NCBI GenBank assembly: GCA_963422745.1
Contig: OY730477.1
Coordinates: 3,264,719-3,328,718 of the forward strand
Direction of reading: 5' to 3'
Length of the DNA stretch: 64,000 nt
Origin: G963422745 sp963422745
GTDB taxonomy: Bacteria > Actinomycetota > Acidimicrobiia > Acidimicrobiales > Aldehydirespiratoraceae
Shown here in pieces: positions 46,695 through 55,751 of the stretch. Numbering within the stretch: the stretch's first letter is position 1; every line of letters begins with the position of its first letter. Both the position numbers and the translations under genes were made by a program. The notes under the pieces were generated by a model, which saw only the letters and a list, made by a program, of their open reading frames with translations, was not told where the DNA came from and did not search any database.

Positions 46695-46884
46695 TACTGC
46701 TCCTTGTCTGACACAACATCCTCGCTATTGCTTGTGCTCTTGTAGTGCTGAGGCTCACCGCTAGACCGTAACCTCAACACTCACTACTGCTCACCGTAAC
46801 CTCAACACTCACTACCGCTCCATGTCTGACACAACATCCTCGCTATTGCTTCTGCTCTTGTAGTGCTGAGGCTCACCGCTGGCC
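46676..46884. repeat. Repeat array duplicating the start of the kinase gene, 90-bp unit
   Basis: CCGTAACCTCAACACTCACTAC occurs at 46676, 46766 and 46794. The first instance is the first eight codons of the kinase (GTG AGT GTT GAG GTT ACG); the others lie upstream. A 90-base unit (through CTCTTGTAGTGCTGAGGCTCACCGCT) is present twice, with a 28-base partial copy between. Extra GTG-start decoys are therefore placed upstream of the real start. Confidence 0.85.
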
Positions 46885-46938
46885 CGACCACCAACGCGAT
46901 CCCACACAACAGCCCACAAACCGATAACTTTGGTTGGC

Positions 46939-47913
46939 GTGATCAGACCCCGAGCCCTCGTGACCGCACCTCTGCGGGGCGCAGCCTTGGATGAGCTGCG
47001 GTCATTTGCAGATGTCGTTTTTGATCCGTGGATTGAGCACCACCCTGTGCAATTGTTCGGACCTAAAGATCTGGCGGCCCGAATCCAAGCAGAGAGAGCT
47101 TCCATCGTCATATGTGAAGCTGATGAATGCCGGGGCCCCGTGCTTGATTTGCCGCTGAAAATCATCGCTTCCACACGGGCTCGTCCAAACAATGTGGACG
47201 TCAAGGGTGCGACGAAAGCTGGCATCATCGTGCTGCGCACACCAGGCCGCAATGCCGATGCAGTTGCAGAGTTGACGATTGCGCTGATTTTGGCGGTGAA
47301 CAGGTTCGTCGTTGCTGGCGATCGTGACGTCAGGGCCGGAACAGTATTCGGTGAGACCCTGCCCTATCAAAGGTTCCGGGCTTGGCAGTTGGCGGGTCGA
47401 ACGGCTGGACTGGTCGGGTTCGGATCCGTGGGCCGAGCCGTCAGATGGCGCTTGGAAGGACTGGGAATGAACGTGATCGCCAGTGACCCGTATGCGTCCG
47501 ATGCTTGCCTTTGTGACCTTGACGACCTACTGGGCGCCGCGGACGTGATCTCAATGCATGCAGAGGTCACATCCGAGACGTTCGCCATGATGGGAGAACA
47601 ACAGTTCGCGCAGATGAAGCCGTCGGCCATCTTCGTCAATACCGCACGGGCCGGACTCCACGACACCGACGCCTTGGTGGCCGCCCTGCATTCCGGTCAC
47701 CTCGGTGGGGCCGGTCTGGATCATTTTGAAGGTGAGATACTGCCAACCAACCATCCCCTCACGGCAATGGACAATGTGGTGCTCACACCCCACATAGGCG
47801 GCGCCACCTATGACGTTGAGTCGAACCAAACCGCCATGGTGGTGGCCGACATTAAGGCGATACTCGCAGGGCAAACACCTACCCACTGTGTAAACCCGGA
47901 GGTATTGAAGTGA
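46939..47913 (+). CDS. D-isomer-type 2-hydroxyacid dehydrogenase
   Basis: A 324-residue NAD(P)-dependent dehydrogenase of the phosphoglycerate-dehydrogenase-like superfamily. The Rossmann motif is GLVGFGSVGRAVRWRLEGLG; the catalytic Arg (NTARAGLHD), Glu region (DHFEGEILP) and His (LTPHIGGATYDVE) follow in order. GTG 46939 gives a sensible N terminus (IRPRALVTAPLRG); the frame is open three codons further to a TTG. Next to a sugar kinase and upstream of a class II aldolase, it suggests a sugar-acid or sugar-alcohol degradation route. Confidence 0.88.
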   Translation: MIRPRALVTAPLRGAALDELRSFADVVFDPWIEHHPVQLFGPKDLAARIQAERASIVICEADECRGPVLDLPLKIIASTRARPNNVDVKGATKAGIIVLRTPGRNADAVAELTIALILAVNRFVVAGDRDVRAGTVFGETLPYQRFRAWQLAGRTAGLVGFGSVGRAVRWRLEGLGMNVIASDPYASDACLCDLDDLLGAADVISMHAEVTSETFAMMGEQQFAQMKPSAIFVNTARAGLHDTDALVAALHSGHLGGAGLDHFEGEILPTNHPLTAMDNVVLTPHIGGATYDVESNQTAMVVADIKAILAGQTPTHCVNPEVLK

Positions 47914-48238
47914 ACAACTCAATTGTGATCGGACCGTCAGCGGATAGCTAATGAATGCGGACCACCAAGAACACATCCAGCACCAACCAAAACTGTGTAA
48001 ACCAAGAGGTATTGAAGTGAACAACTCAATTGTGATCGGACCGTCAGCGGATAGCTAATGAATGCGGATCACCATGAATACATCCGCACTGATCGAAACT
48101 GTGTAAACCAAGAGGTCATGAATGCGGACCACCAAGAACACATCCAGCACCAACCAAACGGCACAAACCAAGAGACCATGAATGCGGACCACCATGAATA
48201 CATCCGGCACTGACCGAAGCCAGACGAACCAAGAGGTC
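47887..48238. repeat. Array carrying copies of the ribosome site and start codon
   Basis: The motif TGTGTAAACC(C/A)(G/A)(G/A)AGGT recurs at 47887, 47994 and 48100, then in the altered forms near 48160 and 48221: spacings 107, 106, 60 and 60. The first copy is the 3' end of the dehydrogenase gene itself, including TGA. Later copies contain AACCAAGAGGTCATGAATGC, a ribosome site plus ATG like the one used by the aldolase gene at 48239. The long units contain an additional 46-47 bases (AACAACTCAATTGTGATCGG...). Confidence 0.88.
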
Positions 48239-48916
48239 ATGGAACAAGTGATCATGGATCAAAGCGATGTGAACCAGGAAGTCGTGGACGCCGCGCTGGA
48301 AATGGAGCGGGCCGGTCTGGTGGTGGGTACCGCAGGCAACGTCTCGGGCCGACACTACGACAACATATACCTCACCCCATCCTCGGTGCCCTATAGCGAG
48401 GTAACGGTCCGCAACCTGGCCGTGTTGGATCTGCACGGCGACCAAGTTGCGGGAACAGGCCGTCCCTCAACGGAAAAAGCCATGCATCTGGCCTGCTACT
48501 CAACCTTCAACGAGGTGGGTGGGGTGGTGCATTGTCATCCGCCCTACGCGTCGATGTTTGCTGTGGCTCGCCAACCCATTGCAGCATGCATAGAGGAGGT
48601 GATCGTCTACGTGGGCGGGGATGTAGCGGTGGCCGACTACGCCACCACCGGATCCGAGGAGCTGGCCGCAGAGGTGGTCCGCCATCTCGGCGACCGAGGC
48701 GCGGTGCTGATGGCCAATCACGGATTGCTGTGCGTTGGCCGGTCACCGTCCGACGCTCTGCATACCGCGCTGGTGGTGGAACACACCGCCAAGATCGTCT
48801 TCGGGGCCCGGGTGCTGGGCGGACCAGCGGCCCTACCCGACAAGATCAGCCGCGATTTCGCCGGTGTCTACCGATTCATCCGCACCACTTGGTTAGACAC
48901 CGACGACACCCGCTAA
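48239..48916 (+). CDS. Class II aldolase/adducin family protein
   Basis: A 225-residue zinc-dependent class II aldolase like L-fuculose-phosphate aldolase. AGNVSGRHYDNIYLTPSS holds the phosphate-binding and substrate segment, VHCHPPYASMFAV the two zinc His, and LMANHGLLCVGRS the third region. ATG at 48239 with AAGAGG five bases upstream; that ribosome site/start block is the end of the preceding repeat array, and the frame is also open upstream through the array to 48182. It follows the 2-hydroxyacid dehydrogenase and would cleave a phosphorylated sugar formed by the FGGY kinase. Confidence 0.9.
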   Translation: MEQVIMDQSDVNQEVVDAALEMERAGLVVGTAGNVSGRHYDNIYLTPSSVPYSEVTVRNLAVLDLHGDQVAGTGRPSTEKAMHLACYSTFNEVGGVVHCHPPYASMFAVARQPIAACIEEVIVYVGGDVAVADYATTGSEELAAEVVRHLGDRGAVLMANHGLLCVGRSPSDALHTALVVEHTAKIVFGARVLGGPAALPDKISRDFAGVYRFIRTTWLDTDDTR

Positions 48917-49008
48917 CCACACCACCACGACAACGAACCAAAGCCCGACAAACAAAACAGCCACACACCAACGACACCCGCTAACCACACCACCACGACA
49001 ACGAACCA
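48903..49008. repeat. 68-bp repeat duplicating the aldolase 3' end
   Basis: ACGACACCCGCTAACCACAC through AACGAACCA appears at 48903 and 48971, offset 68. The first copy contains the final codons and stop (CGC TAA) of the aldolase; the second is intergenic. Confidence 0.88.
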
Positions 49009-49031
49009 GGGCCTGAAGAAACGAAGCAGCT

Positions 49032-49145
49032 ATACGCGGACCTGGCGCGACGTAAGGGAGCCCAACCCGAAGAGGGTCCTCTTTCATGAAGAATCCGATA
49101 CGCGGACTTGGCGCGACGCAAGGGAGCCCAACCTGGTTGGGCTCC
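49032..49145. repeat. 66-bp repeat with a terminal perfect palindrome
   Basis: ATACGCGGAC(C/T)TGGCGCGACG through GGGAGCCCAACC occurs at 49032 and 49098, offset 66. The second copy runs into a perfect inverted repeat GGAGCCCAACC-T-GGTTGGGCTCC (49123-49145). The hairpin may terminate the aldolase transcript, although no T-run follows. Confidence 0.82.
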
Positions 49146-49261
49146 ATGAGGTTCTGGGACTAGGCGAGCGATAATGTGAGTTCGGTGGTAGTCGGTGCCG
49201 TAACCACAGCGGCCACGATTTCAATACCAATGTCTCAACATGACCAGTGAGGAACCAACCT

Positions 49262-50101
49262 GTGGAACACATGCTCTATGACACCGACGACCGGGTGGCC
49301 AGAATCACTTTGAACCGTCCTTCGAAAGCCAACGCCGTCAACGGTCAGACTCTTGACGAGATGAACGAGTGCTTCATGCGGGCCGCCAACGACGCCGAGA
49401 TACGAGTCGTAGTCCTGCGAGCCGAAGGCAAGCATTTCTCTGCTGGCCACGACCTCTCTGGCAGCGACGAAGCGTTGGCGAAGGCGGCCGACGGTTCAGG
49501 TGGCCCGGCCAGCAGCAGTACGATTGACTGGCAGTCCAGGGGCCTTGAGGCGATCTACGAATGGGAAGCTGTCCATTATCTTGGTTACAGCCGGGCCTGG
49601 CGCGATATACCCAAGCCGACCATTGCTGCGGTCCAGGGCCAATGCATCGCTGGCGGCCTCATGTTGTGCTGGCCCTGTGACCTGATTATCGCCGCCGACA
49701 ACGCCATGTTCTCAGATCCCGTGGCGCGAATGGGCATCGGAGGGGTTGAATATCATGGCCACACCTGGGAACTCGGCGCACGCAAAGCAAAGGAGATGCT
49801 CTTCACGGCTCGGCGCTTCAGCGCAGCCGAAGCTGAGTCGGCTGGCATGGTCAACCGAGTCGTGCCCCTAGCCGACCTAGACGCCGAGACTATGACGTTG
49901 GCCCACGAGATAGCTCTCATGCATCCCTTCGCTCTCGCTCAAGCGAAACGAGCCGTCAATCAGACCATGGACATCCAAGGCTTCTACACCGCCCTGCAAG
50001 CCGTATTCGACATCCACCAGACCGGTCACGGCAACGCCTTATCGGTTGGTGGTTACCCAGTATTGATGGGCTTGAGCGACATGAAAAAGAAGTCCACTTA
50101 G
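49262..50101 (+). CDS. Enoyl-CoA hydratase/isomerase family protein
   Basis: A crotonase-fold protein of 279 residues from GTG 49262 (GAGGA nine bases upstream); the frame is open to GTG 49247. KHFSAGHDLSG is the first oxyanion-hole segment and CIAGGLMLCWPCDLIIAADN the second. The canonical catalytic Glu of hydratases in the later segment is not evident (VARMGIGGVEYHG), so hydratase versus another crotonase reaction is open. Its stop codon (TAG) is also the start of the following 66-bp array. Confidence 0.88.
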   Translation: MEHMLYDTDDRVARITLNRPSKANAVNGQTLDEMNECFMRAANDAEIRVVVLRAEGKHFSAGHDLSGSDEALAKAADGSGGPASSSTIDWQSRGLEAIYEWEAVHYLGYSRAWRDIPKPTIAAVQGQCIAGGLMLCWPCDLIIAADNAMFSDPVARMGIGGVEYHGHTWELGARKAKEMLFTARRFSAAEAESAGMVNRVVPLADLDAETMTLAHEIALMHPFALAQAKRAVNQTMDIQGFYTALQAVFDIHQTGHGNALSVGGYPVLMGLSDMKKKST

Positions 50102-50400
50102 AACCGAGCCGGTGGGGGCGAGTCGAATGGGCATGAGTGCCTGAACATCGGGCGCTTGACCACCTAGAACCGAAACGATGGGGGCGAGTCGAATGGGCAT
50201 GAGTGCCTGAACATCGGGCGCTTGACCACCTAGAACCGAAACGATGGGGGCGAGTCGAATGGGCATGAGTGCCTGAACATCGGGCGCTTGTCCACCTAGA
50301 ACCGAAACGGTGGGGGCGAGTCGAATGGGCATGAGTGCCTGAACATCGGGCGCTAGTCCACCTAGAACCGAGCCGGTGGGGTCGAGTTGAGGCTCAGAGT
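50099..50400. repeat. 66-bp tandem array beginning in the hydratase stop codon
   Basis: TAGAACCG starts at 50099, 50165, 50231, 50297 and 50363, exactly 66 bases apart. Units read TAGAACCGA(A/G)(A/C)CG(A/G)TGGG... to CGGGCGCT(T/A)G(A/T)CCACC. The first TAG is the stop codon of the crotonase gene, and the preceding TCCACT in the gene matches the end of each unit. Lies between convergent genes. Confidence 0.96.
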
Positions 50401-50423
50401 GGAGGTTCAAATTGCTGGTAGTC

Positions 50424-51548
50424 CTATTCGAGGGCGTTGATTAGCTCCTCGGCGATGAATCGACGCTCCCGTCTCGGTCCTGGAGATATTTCTGTCAGTA
50501 TCTCGAGTTTGGTTAGTTGGTCGAGCATTCTGAGAGCGGTCGGACGGGTCACATTGAGTAGGGTTACGACCCGACTGGCGGTGATCACGGGTAGAGCGAA
50601 AAGATGGTCGAGCAAAGCCCCGGCCTGGCTTCGGGTTGACCTCATCACAAAGTTTTGGTACTTAACCCTGAGATCCAACAGGCGATTTATTCGGATCACG
50701 GCGTCATTTGCTTGGGTTTCGATTCCGTTCAGGTAGAAACAGAGCCAGGCATCAATATCCCCCCTTTCACGCACGGCTTGGAGGCCATTGTAGTACTCGC
50801 TGCGGTGCGCCTCGAAGTAGGCGGACAGATATAAGAGAGGCTGAGGGAGCCGCCCGCGGTGCACCAAATGCAAGATTATGGCCAGCCTGCCCAGCCGGCC
50901 GTTGCCATCAAGGAATGGATGTATCGTCTCGAACTGATAGTGCAACAATCCATTTTGGATCAGTAGCGGGATAGTTCGATTCTGATGAAGAAATCGCTCC
51001 CAGTTTGACAGGAGCGGGCCGACTTCTTCGGGCGGTGGCGGAACAAACGTCGCGGTCTCTAAGGTCGCTCCCGGTGAGCCGATCCAGTTCTGCGTTCGTC
51101 GCACCTCTCCGGGCTGGCGATCTCGCCCCCGCACGCCACGCAGAATGGTGGCGTGTAGTTCTTTCAGGAGACGGATACTGAAGGGCAGTTCTGTCAGCCG
51201 GGACAGCCCTTGTTCGGTGGCTTTGATGTAGTTGAGCACCTCTTCAATGTCGGGGTCGTGGTGCTGGCCGTTTGTTTCGGCTTCTAGAACCTCGACCAGG
51301 GAGGTTCGGGTGCCTTCGATCCGAGTCGAAAAGATCGACTCCCTCAGCAGGTAGGGGCGGATCAGCAGGTGCGGGCTCGGTAACAGCCGACCGACCCCGG
51401 CTAGCTGACCCAAGGCGGCTTCGGCCTCGGCCAGCCGCTCAACCGTTTCGGGCAACAAGTCAAGGTGCTCAGGCAGAGGGTTCGGGTAGTACGCCCAATA
51501 ATTCTTGAAAGGAACTTGACGCGCCCGGCCGAAGATGGTGGCCTCCAC
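50424..51548 (-). CDS. Fic-family protein (class with N-terminal inhibitory helix)
   Basis: A 374-residue Fic protein expected to transfer AMP to a target protein. The inhibitory motif (S/T)xxxE(G/N) is STRIEGT near residue 74; the active loop is HPFLDGNGRLGR near residue 217 (complete HxFx(D/E)GNGRxxR). Flap and helical bundle look intact, and a C-terminal winged helix (VVTLLNVTRPTALRMLDQLTK) may bind DNA for self-regulation. ATG start at 51548. It is a relative of the broken copy at 26556-27628. Role in stress or phage defence is possible but unproven. Confidence 0.92.
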   Translation of the reverse strand: MEATIFGRARQVPFKNYWAYYPNPLPEHLDLLPETVERLAEAEAALGQLAGVGRLLPSPHLLIRPYLLRESIFSTRIEGTRTSLVEVLEAETNGQHHDPDIEEVLNYIKATEQGLSRLTELPFSIRLLKELHATILRGVRGRDRQPGEVRRTQNWIGSPGATLETATFVPPPPEEVGPLLSNWERFLHQNRTIPLLIQNGLLHYQFETIHPFLDGNGRLGRLAIILHLVHRGRLPQPLLYLSAYFEAHRSEYYNGLQAVRERGDIDAWLCFYLNGIETQANDAVIRINRLLDLRVKYQNFVMRSTRSQAGALLDHLFALPVITASRVVTLLNVTRPTALRMLDQLTKLEILTEISPGPRRERRFIAEELINALE

Positions 51549-51566
51549 ACCCTCAGGCTAACCGGG

Positions 51567-51815
51567 CATAACGTAAATCGGTGTTGTCGTTATGGTGGAG
51601 GGGTCACCGTTAAGAGTCCGATATGATCAACGGACGACCATAACGTAAATCGGTGTTGTCGTTATGGTGGAGGGGTCACCGTTAAGAGTCCGATATGATC
51701 AACGGACGACCATAACGTAAATCGGTGTTGTCGTTATGGTGGAGGGGTCACCGTTAAGAGTCCGATATGGTCAACGGACGACCATAACGTATACCGGTGT
51801 TGTCGTTATGGTGGG
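51567..51815. repeat. 72-bp hairpin array between ALDH and Fic genes
   Basis: CATAACGTA starts at 51567, 51639, 51711 and 51783, exactly 72 bases apart. Each unit contains a nine-base inverted repeat ACCATAACG ... CGTTATGGT (14-base loop; the first copy has one changed base), so the array can form four identical hairpins. It lies between the Fic start and the aldehyde dehydrogenase stop, reaching within two bases of the latter. Confidence 0.96.
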
Positions 51816-51816
51816 G

Positions 51817-53283
51817 TTACTTCGCCGGTTCGGCCAGGGTTTTGATCTCAAGAAACTCCTCCATCCCGGCCACACCCATCTCCCGGCCTATACCCGACTG
51901 CTTGTATCCCCCGAATGGAGCGTCGGGTGCGTAGTAGATGCCGCCGTTGACCATCACGGTTCCTGAGCGGATTCGCCGGGCCACGGCCCGGGCCCGGCTC
52001 GTGTCCGCACCAAACACAGCGCCCGACAGACCGTAGATTGAGTTGTTGGCGATGCGGACCGCTTCGTTGTCACTGCCATCGTAGGAAATGACGGACAGCA
52101 CCGGCCCGAAAACCTCCTCACGTGCAATGGTGTCGTTCTCCGCCACGCCCGCCAGCAGGGTTGGCTCAAAAAAGAACCCGCGTGGCATTCTCTTTGGGCG
52201 GCGTCCACCCGTAACCACAGTCGCCCCTTCGTTTACTGCGGTGGCCACCAGCGCCTCAACCTTGCGGCGTTGGGTCCCGCTGATGAGCGGACCCATCAAG
52301 TTGGACTCATCGGTGGGATCGCCATAAGGGATTGACTCAAGCACGGCCGCTGCCATGTCCACGGCGGTGTCGTATTGAGCGGCCGGTACCAATAAGCGGG
52401 TGGTGATCGCACACCCCTGACCGGCATGTGAGCAGATCATGGCTGCGCCGAAGGGCACCGACGACTCCAGATCGGCGTCGTCAAGGATGACGCAGGCGCT
52501 CTTGCCTCCGAGTTCCAAGAAGACCTTCTTGACGGTAACGGAGGCTGCGGCCATTACCCGGCGTCCAACGGCGGTGGAGCCGGTAAAGCTGATCATGTCG
52601 ACATCAAGGTGGGTGGTGAGGGCCTCTGCGATGTCAGAGCCGGATCCGGTCACGATGTTGACAACGCCGGACGGGATGTCGGTCTCGGTCGCGATGAGTT
52701 CGCCGAGCGCCAGCGCCGACCAGGGAGTGTCGGGCGCACCTTTCAGCACCAGCGTGCAGCCAGCGGCCAGAGCAGGAGCCAGCTTGGCCAGATTGATCTG
52801 GGTCGGGAAGTTGTAGGGCGTTATAGCGGCCACCACTCCGGCGGCTTCGCGCTCGACCCGGCGATGATGGCGGCCACCCATTACTTCGGTTACCCCCAGA
52901 TCCATCGACCATTCATAGGAGTCGACCAGATCGGCATACCAAGGCACCATCGCGACCGGAAGATCGAGTTGGGGTCCGTTCCTGGTGAGCATGACCGGAG
53001 CCCCCACCTCGGCGATGGTGATGGTCCGCATATCTTCCAAGCGCCCCACCAGAGCGTTATGGAACTGACGCATGCAGTGAGACCGGAAAGCGTGATCACG
53101 GGACCAGTCCGTGGTGTCAAAGGCCCGGCGCGCGGCAGCCACGGCTGCTTCGGCGTCGGCCACCGTGGCGTCAGCTGCGGAACCCAGAACCTCCTCGGTG
53201 GCAGGATTCACGTTGTCGTAGGTGCGGCCGTTTGAGGCATGCCGCAGTTCTCCGTTGACAAGAAGCCGCTCGCAGTGCCACAT
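51817..53283 (-). CDS. Aldehyde dehydrogenase family protein
   Basis: A 488-residue NAD(P)-dependent aldehyde dehydrogenase. FLELGGKSACVILDDADLE contains the catalytic Glu, and SHAGQGCAITTRLLVP the nucleophilic Cys; SFTGSTAVGRRVM is the cofactor loop. ATG at 53283 (MWHCERLLVNGELR) gives the usual N terminus; the frame is open another 17 codons into the end of the upstream SDR gene. The pair SDR-ALDH would take an alcohol through an aldehyde to an acid, feeding the adjacent CoA-dependent pathways. Confidence 0.92.
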   Translation of the reverse strand: MWHCERLLVNGELRHASNGRTYDNVNPATEEVLGSAADATVADAEAAVAAARRAFDTTDWSRDHAFRSHCMRQFHNALVGRLEDMRTITIAEVGAPVMLTRNGPQLDLPVAMVPWYADLVDSYEWSMDLGVTEVMGGRHHRRVEREAAGVVAAITPYNFPTQINLAKLAPALAAGCTLVLKGAPDTPWSALALGELIATETDIPSGVVNIVTGSGSDIAEALTTHLDVDMISFTGSTAVGRRVMAAASVTVKKVFLELGGKSACVILDDADLESSVPFGAAMICSHAGQGCAITTRLLVPAAQYDTAVDMAAAVLESIPYGDPTDESNLMGPLISGTQRRKVEALVATAVNEGATVVTGGRRPKRMPRGFFFEPTLLAGVAENDTIAREEVFGPVLSVISYDGSDNEAVRIANNSIYGLSGAVFGADTSRARAVARRIRSGTVMVNGGIYYAPDAPFGGYKQSGIGREMGVAGMEEFLEIKTLAEPAK

Positions 53284-53305
53284 ACCGAGACATCGCCCCT
53301 GTGAT

Positions 53306-54085
53306 TCAGACCCGGACGATCTGCAGCCCGTCAACGCTGATGACCTGTCCGGTCAACCAGCCGCATCGGTCCGACAGCAGGAACTCAAGCGTGCCGACCA
53401 GATCGCCGGGTTCACCCATCCGTTTGAGCGCCAGGGTTCCGGTCATGACGTCCTGGGCGTCGGGTGGGAGCACCATGCGCGTGGCTTCGGTGTCAATCGG
53501 GCCGGGGGCGATGGCGTTGACACGAATGTTGCGTCCCCCTAATTCCATGGCCAGGCTGGCGGTCAGACCGTTGATGCCGAGCTTAGCCAGACCGTAGTGA
53601 CCGGCTGCCATCCACGACGCCGTAGAGGACTGATTTACGATGGCGCCACCACCGCGCTCGGTCATTGCACCCACGACCGCTCGTGTGCAATGCAAGGCAC
53701 CATAAAGGTTCACGGCCATGAACCTGTAGAAGTAGTCGAGATTGATGCTGGTCAGGCCGTCGAGTCGCATCCCGTGGAAGATTGCGGCGTTGTTCACCAA
53801 GAAGTCGATGCCTCCGTAGGCTTCAACGGCGGTTGCGGCCATGGCCTCGGCCGAAGCCATGTCGGCCACATCAACACCTACGTAAATGGCGGTCCCACCG
53901 CGGTCGACGATGCCGTCGGCAACCTTTTGGCCCTGTTCCTGATTGATCTCCGCCACTACGACGCAGGCACCAATCGAAGCCAGATGATCGGCGTAGGCCT
54001 CACCAATGCCTTGACCGGCACCGGTGACGATCGCGACCTTGTTCTCAAAATCGGTGGCGGGGTCAATCAAAGGAGCTTCCTTCAC
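53306..54085 (-). CDS. Short-chain dehydrogenase/reductase
   Basis: A 259-residue classical SDR. VTGAGQGIGEAYADHLAS is the Gly-rich cofactor motif, NNAAIFHG the NNAG-like block, and HYGLAKLG the catalytic YxxxK, preceded by QSSTAS with the catalytic Ser. GTG start at 54085. Ends 22 bases before the aldehyde dehydrogenase start and is likely cotranscribed with it. Substrate unknown. Confidence 0.92.
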   Translation of the reverse strand: MKEAPLIDPATDFENKVAIVTGAGQGIGEAYADHLASIGACVVVAEINQEQGQKVADGIVDRGGTAIYVGVDVADMASAEAMAATAVEAYGGIDFLVNNAAIFHGMRLDGLTSINLDYFYRFMAVNLYGALHCTRAVVGAMTERGGGAIVNQSSTASWMAAGHYGLAKLGINGLTASLAMELGGRNIRVNAIAPGPIDTEATRMVLPPDAQDVMTGTLALKRMGEPGDLVGTLEFLLSDRCGWLTGQVISVDGLQIVRV

Positions 54086-54149
54086 TGCGCTGCGGCCAAG
54101 GACGCCGACCGGATCATAACCGGCCTAACCGGCCGCGGGTCGCGCCGCT

Positions 54150-54452
54150 GTGTCGAAGCCGCACTTGTGAAGGCAATCCTCACCAACCCAACAACGACAC
54201 AGAACGAGAGAACCCCATACCAAAACCACATTCTCAAGGGCAAGCCTCACCAACCCAACAACGACACAGAACGAGAGAACCCCATACCAAAACCACATTC
54301 TCAAGGGCAAGCCTCACCAACCCAACAACGACACAGAACGAGACGACCCCATACCAAAACCACATTCTCAAGGGCAAGCCTCACCAACCCAACAACAGCA
54401 CGATATGGGTAGACGCCGTGCCGAGACCGCATTCTGAGGGCAAGCTTCACCT
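54150..54452. repeat. 67-bp tandem array reaching the dehydrogenase start codon
   Basis: CTCACCAACCCAACAAC starts at 54179, 54246, 54313 and 54380 (67 bases apart) and a diverged last unit at 54446 leads into the ATG at 54453. Each unit includes GAACGAGA(G/C)(A/G)(A/C)CCCCATACC and ACCACATTCTCAAGGGCAAG. A diverged first unit starts near 54150. It is in the divergent spacer between the SDR and acyl-CoA dehydrogenase genes; the remaining 54086-54149 shows nothing else. Confidence 0.95.
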
Positions 54453-55751
54453 ATGACATGGGACTTCTCAACCGAGCCCGAGTATCAGGAGAAGCTGGAC
54501 TGGGCCCGTGGCTTCGTTAAGACCGAGATTGAACCTCTTGACGCCGGATTCGGCTCGGAGTTCGTCTACGACAAGACCCACCGGGTTCACACCGAGGTGG
54601 TCGCACCGCTGCAGGACCAAGTCCAGGCCCGGGGCATGTGGGCGTGTCATCTGGGTCCCGAACTCGGTGGCAAGGGTTACGGTCAACTGAAGCTGGCTCT
54701 GCTCAACGAGATCCTGGGCCGTTCACCGTGGGCTCCGAGCGTGTTCGGCACTCAGGCCCCCGACTCCGGCAACGCAGAGATCCTCGCCCACTACGGCACC
54801 GACGCCCAAAAGGGTGAGTACCTTGAACCGCTGCTCAAAGGTCGGATCTGTTCCACTTACGCTATGACGGAGCCGACTGCGGGCTCGGATCCTGGCCAGT
54901 TCACCTGCGCGGCTCGCCGTGACGGCAACGAATGGGTGATCGACGGTGAAAAGTGGTTCGCGTCTAACTACCGGTACGCGTCGTTCTGCATCGTCATGGC
55001 CATCACCAACTCCGAGGTTCCCGTCCATCGGGGCGCATCCATGTTCTTGGTACCCAAGCCGACTCCGGGTATGAACCTGATCCGCAATGTGGGCCTCTTG
55101 GGCGATGACGAGGGCAGCGGCAGCCACGGATATCTGAGATTCGAGAACTGTCGGGTACCGGCGGACAGCCTCCTCGGCGAGGAGGGCCAGGGTTTCGTCA
55201 TCGCCCAGACCCGGCTCGGCGGCGGCCGACTCCATCACGCTATGAGGTCTATCGGTATGGCTCAACGGGCCATGGACATGATGTGTGAGCGAGCTGTGAG
55301 CAGGTTCACCCAAGGTGAGATACTGGCCCGCAAGCAGATGGTGCAGGACCGGATAGCGGACTGCTGGATCAGGCTCCATCAGTTCCGCCTCCAAGTGATG
55401 CACGCAGCCTGGACAGTCGATCAGGTGGGAGCGGCCAGAGCACGAAAGGAGATCGCGGCGGTGAAGGTGGCCACGCCCGCCGTTTTGCATGAGATCGTGT
55501 CAAGCTGTCTGCATCTGCATGGATCGTTGGGCATGTCCAACGAGATGCCCATCGGATCGATGTACCTGGCCGGTCCGGCGCTGGGTATCGCCGACGGCCC
55601 CACAGAGGTCCACAAGATGACATTGGCCCGACAGGTGCTCAAGAGCTATGAGGCGGCCGACGGCATCTGGCCTTCGGAACATCTTCCTTCCAGACGAGCC
55701 GCCGCCCGGGAGCGGTTCGCTCAGCTATTGGACGAGGAGTTCGCCTTATGA
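54453..55751 (+). CDS. Acyl-CoA dehydrogenase family protein
   Basis: A 432-residue dehydrogenase of the ACAD10/11-like type. YAMTEPTAGSDPGQFTCAAR (FAD/substrate strand), VIDGEKWFASNY and the C-terminal HGSLGMSNEMPIGSMYLAGP are characteristic. ATG 54453 is placed at the very end of the repeat array. Its stop overlaps the next gene (ATGA), which encodes the phosphotransferase-like partner that in eukaryotic ACAD10/11 is fused to the same dehydrogenase. It may act on hydroxylated acyl-CoAs. Confidence 0.93.
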   Translation: MTWDFSTEPEYQEKLDWARGFVKTEIEPLDAGFGSEFVYDKTHRVHTEVVAPLQDQVQARGMWACHLGPELGGKGYGQLKLALLNEILGRSPWAPSVFGTQAPDSGNAEILAHYGTDAQKGEYLEPLLKGRICSTYAMTEPTAGSDPGQFTCAARRDGNEWVIDGEKWFASNYRYASFCIVMAITNSEVPVHRGASMFLVPKPTPGMNLIRNVGLLGDDEGSGSHGYLRFENCRVPADSLLGEEGQGFVIAQTRLGGGRLHHAMRSIGMAQRAMDMMCERAVSRFTQGEILARKQMVQDRIADCWIRLHQFRLQVMHAAWTVDQVGAARARKEIAAVKVATPAVLHEIVSSCLHLHGSLGMSNEMPIGSMYLAGPALGIADGPTEVHKMTLARQVLKSYEAADGIWPSEHLPSRRAAARERFAQLLDEEFAL

